DNA from: Escherichia albertii NBRC 107761 = DSM 17582
GTDB lineage: Bacteria; Pseudomonadota; Gammaproteobacteria; Enterobacterales; Enterobacteriaceae
NCBI RefSeq assembly: GCF_000759775.1
Contig: NZ_BBMY01000030.1
Span: forward strand, 1-43,304
Length of the DNA: 43,304 nucleotides
Direction: 5' to 3'
The notes beneath the pieces were generated by a model that worked only from the letters and a program-made list of their open reading frames with translations, did not search any database and was not told the origin of the DNA. The position numbers and the translations under genes are program-made. Shown here piece after piece: positions 37,835 to 43,304 of this stretch. Position 1 is the stretch's first letter; the number at the start of each line of letters is the position of its first letter.

Positions 37835-39982
37835 TTACGCCAGTGCTGCTTCGCGCAGGCGAGTTTTCAACTTGTTGTACTCGTCAATCACGTACTGCTC
37901 GGCGGCGCGCTGATCGGCGATCGGTTCGACGCGCACGGCGCAGTATTTGTACTCCGGCGTTTTCGTAATCGGGCTTAAGTTCTCGGTGACCAGCTCGTTA
38001 CAGGCACCAATCCACCACTGGTAGGTCATGTAAATCGCCCCTTTGTTCGGACGATCGCTGACCTGCGCGCGGGTGATAATTTTGCCTTTACGTGAGTGCA
38101 CCCAAACTAATGCCTCATCTTCAATACCCAGACGTTTGGCGTCTTCGGTATTGATTTGCGCGTAGCCTGGTTCATCAGCCAGTGCCGCCAGCGCCGCACA
38201 GTTACCGGTCATCGAACGGCAAGAGTAGTGACCGACTTCACGCACCGTTGACAGTACCATCGGGTACTCTTCAGTGAGTTTGTCGATAGGCGCTACCCAG
38301 TCGCAGGTGAAGAACTGCGCCAGACCATTCGGGGTATCAAACTTCTCTTTAAACAGATAAGAAGTCCCCTGATCGGCATCTGAAGTATCGCGGCAAGGCC
38401 ACTGAATGAAGCCCAGTTCGCCCATTTTCTCGTAAGTCGCACCGTAGAAATCCGGGCACAGATGACGCAACTCGTCCCAGATTTCCTGGGTGTTGTTGTA
38501 GTGCATCGGGTAACCCATACGGGTGGCGATTTCACTGATAATCTGCCAGTCCGTTTTCAGATCCCACTTCGGTTCAACCGCTTTGAAGAAGCGCTGGAAG
38601 CCACGGTCCGCCGCAGTAAACACGCCTTCATGCTCGCCCCACGAGGTTGACGGTAAAATAACATCCGCCGCCGACGCGGTTTTGGTCATAAAGATATCCT
38701 GAACGATGACCAGCTCCAGATCTTCAAACGCTTTACGTACTGCCGACAATTCCGCGTCAGTTTGCAGCGGATCTTCGCCCATAATGTACGCTGCACGCAC
38801 TTCGCCATGCGCCGCACGGTGCGGCAGTTCGCTGATGCGATAACCGGTATGGGCCGGCAGGCTTTCTACGCCCCAGGCTTTAGCGAATTTCTCGCGGTTA
38901 GCCGGATCTTTCACGTACTGATAGCCCGGATATGTATCCGGCAGCGCGCCCATATCACAGGCACCCTGTACGTTGTTCTGACCACGAACCGGGTTAACAC
39001 CAGCATGCGGCTTACCGAGGTTACCGGTCAGCATCGCGAGGCTGGTCAGAGAACGCACGGTTTCCACGCCCTGATAGAACTGGGTCACACCCATGCCCCA
39101 CAGGATAGATGCGCTTTCTGCCTGGGCATACATCCTCGCCGCCTGACGGATCTCACTGGCGCTAACGCCGGTGATATCTTCAACCGACTCCGGCGTGTAG
39201 CCTTCAACGATTTTGCGATACTCTTCAAAGCCTTCCGTACGGGAAGCAACGAATGCTTTGTCGTACAGATTTTCTTCAATAATGACATGGCCCATCGCAT
39301 TCAACAGCGCGATGTTCGAGCCGTTTTTCAGCGCGATGTGCATGTCAGCAATGCGCGCGGTTTCAATTTTGCGCGGATCGCAGACGATAATTTTCGCGCC
39401 GTTACGTTTAGCGTTAATCACGTGATTCGCCACGATCGGGTGGGAATCAGCCGGGTTGTACCCGAAGACGAACACTAAATCGGTATTGTCAATTTCGTTA
39501 ATGGCATTGCTCATTGCGCCGTTACCGACCGATTGGTGCAGACCTGCAACCGATGGGCCGTGTCAGACGCGAGCGCAGCAGTCAACGTTATTGGTACCAA
39601 TAACGGCGCGCGCAAATTTTTGCATTACATAGTTGGTTTCGTTACCCGTACCGCGCGAGGAGCCGGTCGTCTGGATGGCATCCGGACCGTACTTCTCTTT
39701 GATGGCGCTCAGGCGCTCGGCAACGTAATTCAGTGCCTCATCCCAGGAAACAGGTTCGAGTTTGCCGCCACGCTGGCGACGGATCATGGGGGTTTTCAGG
39801 CGCGGGGTCAGGATCTGGGTATCGTTAATGAAATCCCAGCCATAATAACCCTTCAGACACAGGGTTCCCTGGTTGGTTTTCCCCTGCGCTGCCTCCGCCC
39901 GGACGATTTTGCCGTTATCGACGACCAGGTTGATTTTGCAACCTGATGCGCAATATGGGCAAACCGTGACGACTTTTTTCAT
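37835..39982 (-). CDS. fdhF: Formate dehydrogenase H, selenoprotein FdhF
   Basis: A 715-residue molybdopterin enzyme that oxidises formate to CO2 in the formate hydrogenlyase complex. The N-terminal [4Fe-4S] ligands are C8, C11, C15 and C42, with Lys44 in LCLKGYYGWD. Reading is interrupted by an in-frame TGA at 39563-39565 (codon 140), after NVDCCARV and before HGPSV. This is the selenocysteine of the active site, followed by the conserved histidine. A SECIS hairpin follows directly. Bis-MGD-binding segments (FVFGYNPADSHP, LWGMGVTQFYQG, GEDPLQTDA, LPSTSWGEHEG) and the C-terminal YEYKYCAVRV-type end are complete. GGAGCGAG precedes ATG 39982. A sigma-54 promoter and FhlA-like site lie upstream. 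Automated callers may split it into two genes. Confidence 0.97.
39524..39565 (-). promoter_or_regulatory. SECIS element and selenocysteine UGA of fdhF
   Basis: On the minus strand the TGA (39563-39565) is followed by CACGGCCCATC and the apical stem-loop GGTTGCAGGTCTGCACC (39535-39551), whose GGUCUGC loop region binds SelB-GTP-Sec-tRNA. It matches the known fdhF SECIS in sequence and spacing. Confidence 0.93.
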
Positions 39983-40034
39983 CGGTCTCGCTCCAGTTAA
40001 TCAAATCACGCATACGCGCTCTCGACCACAGTAT

Positions 40035-40049
40035 GCATCTTTTATGCCA
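40035..40049 (-). promoter_or_regulatory. Sigma-54 promoter of fdhF
   Basis: Minus strand TGGCATAAAAGATGC has GG and GC exactly 12 bases apart. It starts fdhF transcription near 40024, about 42 bases before the ATG. FhlA with formate activates it in E. coli. Confidence 0.88.
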
Positions 40050-40132
40050 CATTTTATTTGGGGCTATTTCCTGATATTACGGGCACTCTTTATTCAAAAC
40101 TCTGACGAAAAACAGGCTGTCGTCAGTTTTGA

Positions 40133-40144
40133 CGTGACGAAATG
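40133..40144 (-). promoter_or_regulatory. FhlA-like upstream activator site of fdhF
   Basis: CATTTCGTCACG on the minus strand, followed by GTCAAAACTGACGAC, lies about 110-120 bases upstream of the predicted start, where the FhlA upstream sequence of fdhF is known to be. It sits only three bases from the mdtP terminator hairpin. Confidence 0.6.
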
Positions 40145-40147
40145 AAA

Positions 40148-40173
40148 TGCCGCGTGACAGCCATCACGCGGCA
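40148..40173 (-). terminator. Terminator of mdtP
   Basis: TGCCGCGTGA-TGGCTG-TCACGCGGCA, a perfect 10-bp stem, lies seven bases after the mdtP stop on the minus strand and is followed by TTTCATTTCG. It separates the mdt operon from fdhF. Confidence 0.8.
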
Positions 40174-40179
40174 GAGGTT

Positions 40180-41646
40180 TTATTTTTTCTCGACGATGGG
40201 CGCTGCCTGATACCCGCCGCCCAGCGATTTCATCAACTGAATGCTTTGAATCACACGACGACTATCCAGCATCAGTAACGCCATCTCTTCAGAAAGCACG
40301 GGTAATTGGGCTTCAGTGGCCTGCAAGCGACTGGTTAAACCGCGTTTATATGCAGCGTCGGCGGCGCGTTGGGTAAAACGGGTTGCTTCCACGCGTTCTG
40401 CCTGCATTTCTCGTTCTTCATTGAGCGTTTGCAGACGCGTACCATTGACTGCGACATCACGGACGGCATTCAGCACCGACTGGTTGTAACGTTCAATCAT
40501 CATATTGCTGGTGGCGCGGGTGCCTTCAAGGTTAGCATTCAACCTTCCGCCATCAAACAGCGGTAATTTCAGGCCCGGGATGAAGTTAATCTGTCGACTG
40601 GTGTTTTTGAATAAGGTATCCAGGTGGATGGAATCCAGACCGAAAAACGCTTTGATATCAAAGCTCGGATAGAACAGTGCACGTGCTGCATCTACCTGAT
40701 TTAGCGATGCCTGAACATACCAGCGCATGGCTTGTAGATCCGGGCGTCTGGCGAGTAAATCATATGGGAGCGTCGCAGGAATGCCGGTCTGAACCTGTGG
40801 CAGCGCCGTCGATTTGATCTCTGGCATATCGCTGGCGCCTGCGCCAGTTAACGCCCGCAGGGCTTCACGGGTTTCGGTAATTTGCCCTTTGACGGCGGCA
40901 ATTTGTTTTTCCACAGCCAGAATTTGCGCTCGTGCGCCGTGGAAAGGTACTTGCGCTTCCAGGCCGTGTGCGACTTTGCTCTGGTGCGCCTTCACCGCAT
41001 AATCAATAACGTCATGAGTTTGCTCTAACAGATCGAGCATCTGGTCACTGGCCTGAATGCTGTAATAAAGCTGTGCGACGCCAGTGGTCAGCGATAACTC
41101 AACCGCTGCTGTTTCTGCCAGCGCGGCGTTATGTGCGCCAATAGCGGCAGCAACCGATGAGCGATGCACGCCCCACAGATCGAGATCCAGGCCAGCGAAT
41201 AGCCCTACGGTGGCTTCTGTGTAGTACGGTCCGTCCATACCCAGTGCAGGCGCATCCATCGCATAAGGGCTTAAAAATCCGTTCGCCGAGACGCGCTGGC
41301 GATTGAGCATCCCTAACGCCGCCACCTGTAATTGCGAACCTGCATCTAACAGATCGGCTTGCGACTGTGCTTTTTCTTCCCGCAATTTCGCTTCAGCGAG
41401 GGTGTGTGAACCGCTTAGTGTCCGCTTAATCAGGGCGTCCAGTTGTGGATCGTTAAATTGTTTCCACCATTGCGCTTGCGGCCAGCCGGAACTGGCCAGA
41501 TGAATATCATTGGCCAGTTTGATTTGTTCCGGTTTAAGCTGTTGATGAGGCGCGGAATCCTTGCGAATCAACGCACAGCCGGACATCAGCGTCGCGCTGC
41601 CGAGAATGCCGCACAACAGCAGGCGTGAAAGTTGATGATTGATCAT
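40180..41646 (-). CDS. mdtP: Outer-membrane efflux lipoprotein MdtP
   Basis: A 488-residue TolC-like outer-membrane channel of the NodT/OEP family and the outer part of the MdtNOP efflux system, implicated in resistance to puromycin, acriflavine and tetraphenylarsonium. A lipoprotein signal ends in LMSG-C (Cys24). Two OEP repeats follow, with long coiled-coil helices (for example AEAKLREEKAQSQADLLDAG and AAVELSLTTGVAQLYY), and the family segment LPYDLLARRPDLQAMRWYVQA. The length equals E. coli MdtP. Its ATG overlaps the mdtO stop (ATGA at 41643-41646), so it is translationally coupled. Confidence 0.95.
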   Translation of the reverse strand: MINHQLSRLLLCGILGSATLMSGCALIRKDSAPHQQLKPEQIKLANDIHLASSGWPQAQWWKQFNDPQLDALIKRTLSGSHTLAEAKLREEKAQSQADLLDAGSQLQVAALGMLNRQRVSANGFLSPYAMDAPALGMDGPYYTEATVGLFAGLDLDLWGVHRSSVAAAIGAHNAALAETAAVELSLTTGVAQLYYSIQASDQMLDLLEQTHDVIDYAVKAHQSKVAHGLEAQVPFHGARAQILAVEKQIAAVKGQITETREALRALTGAGASDMPEIKSTALPQVQTGIPATLPYDLLARRPDLQAMRWYVQASLNQVDAARALFYPSFDIKAFFGLDSIHLDTLFKNTSRQINFIPGLKLPLFDGGRLNANLEGTRATSNMMIERYNQSVLNAVRDVAVNGTRLQTLNEEREMQAERVEATRFTQRAADAAYKRGLTSRLQATEAQLPVLSEEMALLMLDSRRVIQSIQLMKSLGGGYQAAPIVEKK

Positions 41647-43304
41647 TGCGTGGCTCCTTGTGCCTGTTCCGTGGCGGGCGTTAATGCCGGGGCTGTCCAG
41701 TCTGGCAGGCGAGCGATGAGCTGGCAGACGTGTTGCTCCTGTTTTTCTAAGGTGGAGAATGCGGCCTGCGAGGCCGTTATCTCTTCCGCTGTGATTTGTG
41801 GAGGGCGGCTGGAGGCTGTCGCCAGACCAGCAGTGTATTTTTCCAGCGCATCGGCAAATTGACTGGCGCGATCTGGTTGTAGCGCGTTATCCATTATTTG
41901 CGCCGAGTTCCAGGTGACGTCCCAGGCGTGCAGAATATCGCGTCCCTGACGAATGATGCTTTGTGCACGTACAACCAGCGCAACGCGTTCTTCAGCATCC
42001 AACTGACGTTCCAGTGCTACGCGGTCACACATTTCTTCGCAGGCATTGAACGCCGCATGTAAACCGATGCGAATTTGCAGATAGCTTCGCAGAGTGGATG
42101 TTTCATGCTGGCGTGGAATACGCATCATCTTGCTTAACATTCCCAGCGCTGCCGCCAGTTTTGACGGTAAAGCACGAGCTTCGCTTTCTGGCCAGACAAA
42201 GGTGTAGATCACCGCAGATACCACGGTACCAATGATGATACCGAAGGCGCGATCGCGGATCTCAACCAGGTCATAGACGGGACCAAAGACGTTTTCGAGC
42301 GTGGCGAGTGCAAAGGTCACCACCAGTTGCGTACCGATATAAGAAGAGCGTTCGGAGCTGGTGGCAATCCACGCGCCCAACAGGAAAATCGGAGCAAGAG
42401 CAAACAGTAATTCGACAATATTATCCAGCCAGGGCATAACCAGCAGCGTGAATAACAATGCCAGAATCGCCCCGCAGAAGGCTCCGCCAAAACGCAACGC
42501 CATCTTCTGGTATGATGAACCGATGGTCGGGTTGGCGACGATCACGCAGGTCAACATACAAGTGTGGATGCCTTCCCAGTCGACGCCGCTATAGAAGGTG
42601 TAACAGATCAAACAGGCGAGCAGCGTTTTCACCGCATAGCGCATATAGTCCGGGTTCGTAAAGGCGTCGGGCACCATTGATGGTGGTTTAGCGGCAGGCG
42701 TTGGCGGTGTGTTGGGATCCATCTGTCCCAGTTGCATCAGTGCCTGGCAGATATTCTCCAGGTTGCATACCCGGGCCGCCACGGCTTCTTCTTCGCTAAG
42801 ACGCCAGTCACTTTGCCAACTTTCACCTTGCGCAATAGCTTGCTGAAGTTTTTCGATTTCAGCCGCTAATTTTTGTCGCAGCTCTTTCGTGGCCTGTGAT
42901 TCAGCAAAATCGGCGGGATGGTAGCGATTTAGCGTAGAGTAAATGTAGGTCACCGTCGCTACGCAACTTTGCCACCATGCGCTTTTCTCTCGCCAGTTTG
43001 CGTCGTCTGCGAGGCAAAATACGTTCAGTTTTTGCAACGCCAACGCCTCTCTTTCAACCTGTTTTTCCGGCAAAGGCGTGAGATTTTCTGCCAGATGGCT
43101 TAAGGCATCGTCCAGTCTGTCATTAAGGGCTTGATGCATCTGGCTGATAGCCCGACTGGGAAACCACAGCACGCCAATTAAGGTCATCAGCAGTGTCGGG
43201 TAGAGACCAACAACGATGCACCATAGTGTTAAGCGCACGACAATTTCCGGGTAGTCGAGCATTCCGGGAAATGTTTGCCCGTAAATAGCGACAATGGCAA
43301 CGGC
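41643..43304 (-). CDS. mdtO: Inner-membrane efflux component MdtO (5' end beyond window)
   Basis: The C-terminal 553 residues of a FUSC/ArAE-family inner-membrane protein that works with MdtN and MdtP. The frame is open to the window edge: the 14 codons before the first internal ATG (43262) read AVAIVAIYGQTFPG, which continue a membrane helix, so the true start lies outside. Two blocks of membrane helices are visible: VVRLTLWCIVVGLYPTLLM at the visible left end, and LLACLICYTFYSGVDWEGIH through FGIIIGTVVSAVIYTFVWP in the middle. Hydrophilic helical domains follow each block, the first with ALNDRLDDALSHLAENL, the second with the AFNACEEMCDRVALERQLDA segment. E. coli MdtO is about 683 residues, so about 130 are missing. 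Confidence 0.93.
   Translation of the reverse strand, partial: AVAIVAIYGQTFPGMLDYPEIVVRLTLWCIVVGLYPTLLMTLIGVLWFPSRAISQMHQALNDRLDDALSHLAENLTPLPEKQVEREALALQKLNVFCLADDANWREKSAWWQSCVATVTYIYSTLNRYHPADFAESQATKELRQKLAAEIEKLQQAIAQGESWQSDWRLSEEEAVAARVCNLENICQALMQLGQMDPNTPPTPAAKPPSMVPDAFTNPDYMRYAVKTLLACLICYTFYSGVDWEGIHTCMLTCVIVANPTIGSSYQKMALRFGGAFCGAILALLFTLLVMPWLDNIVELLFALAPIFLLGAWIATSSERSSYIGTQLVVTFALATLENVFGPVYDLVEIRDRAFGIIIGTVVSAVIYTFVWPESEARALPSKLAAALGMLSKMMRIPRQHETSTLRSYLQIRIGLHAAFNACEEMCDRVALERQLDAEERVALVVRAQSIIRQGRDILHAWDVTWNSAQIMDNALQPDRASQFADALEKYTAGLATASSRPPQITAEEITASQAAFSTLEKQEQHVCQLIARLPDWTAPALTPATEQAQGATQ

Noticed and set aside
39563-39565. Apparent nonsense mutation that splits fdhF
   Set aside because: The TGA falls exactly at codon 140, is followed by the histidine-starting segment and a proper SECIS hairpin, and is therefore selenocysteine.

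Overview
The window is chromosomal DNA from an enterobacterium that is almost certainly Escherichia. From aphA rightwards, gene order and protein sequences follow the E. coli K-12 backbone: aphA, yjbQ, yjbR, uvrA/ssb, yjcB, pdeC, soxS/soxR, ghxQ, yjcE, actP-yjcH-acs, nrfABCDEFG, gltP, yjcO, fdhF, mdtP, mdtO. Scattered amino-acid differences and three departures from K-12, as I remember it, point to another lineage (a pathogenic phylogroup, or a close relative such as a cryptic clade). I see no insertion sequence, prophage, CRISPR array, tRNA or rRNA.

Layout. (1) 1-5914 is an accessory organic-acid module: a DASS-family anion transporter, a YbiC-like hydroxycarboxylate dehydrogenase, and a DctB/DctD-type two-component system that I recognise as KguS/KguR of uropathogenic E. 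coli. A sigma-54 promoter and a palindromic activator site precede the transporter. (2) 6192-7792 holds aphA, yjbQ and yjbR. (3) 7793-11883 holds divergent uvrA and ssb sharing a LexA box, bracketed by two inverted copies of one repeat element, each set between a pair of terminator-like hairpins. (4) 11884-15075 holds yjcB, the c-di-GMP phosphodiesterase pdeC, and divergent soxS/soxR; the sRNA SraL (RyjA) lies antisense to the soxR end. (5) 15620-18769 holds the purine transporter ghxQ, behind PurR-like sites, and the cation/proton antiporter yjcE. The yjcF gene that K-12 has next is absent. (6) 18852-22970 is the acetate scavenging operon acs-yjcH-actP. It diverges from the seven-gene periplasmic nitrite reduction operon nrfABCDEFG (23364-29740). 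(7) 30082-32281 holds gltP, a REP cluster and yjcO. (8) 32391-37461 is a second accessory insertion: a five-gene peptide/nickel-type ABC importer of unknown substrate. (9) 37835-39982 is fdhF, read through an in-frame UGA as selenocysteine, with its SECIS hairpin, sigma-54 promoter and FhlA-like upstream site. (10) mdtP and a 5'-truncated mdtO (cut by the window edge) encode part of a drug-efflux system.

Much of the content serves carbon scavenging and anaerobic respiration: dicarboxylate, acetate and glutamate uptake, nitrite reduction with formate-derived electrons, and formate-hydrogenlyase formate dehydrogenase. Redox stress (SoxRS) and DNA repair (UvrA, SSB) genes lie between them. I found no wholly new system. 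The points most worth checking are the paired inverted repeat elements around uvrA-ssb, the regulatory palindromes of the kgu module, the uncharacterised ABC importer with its intra-operon hairpin, and the non-standard start of nrfE.
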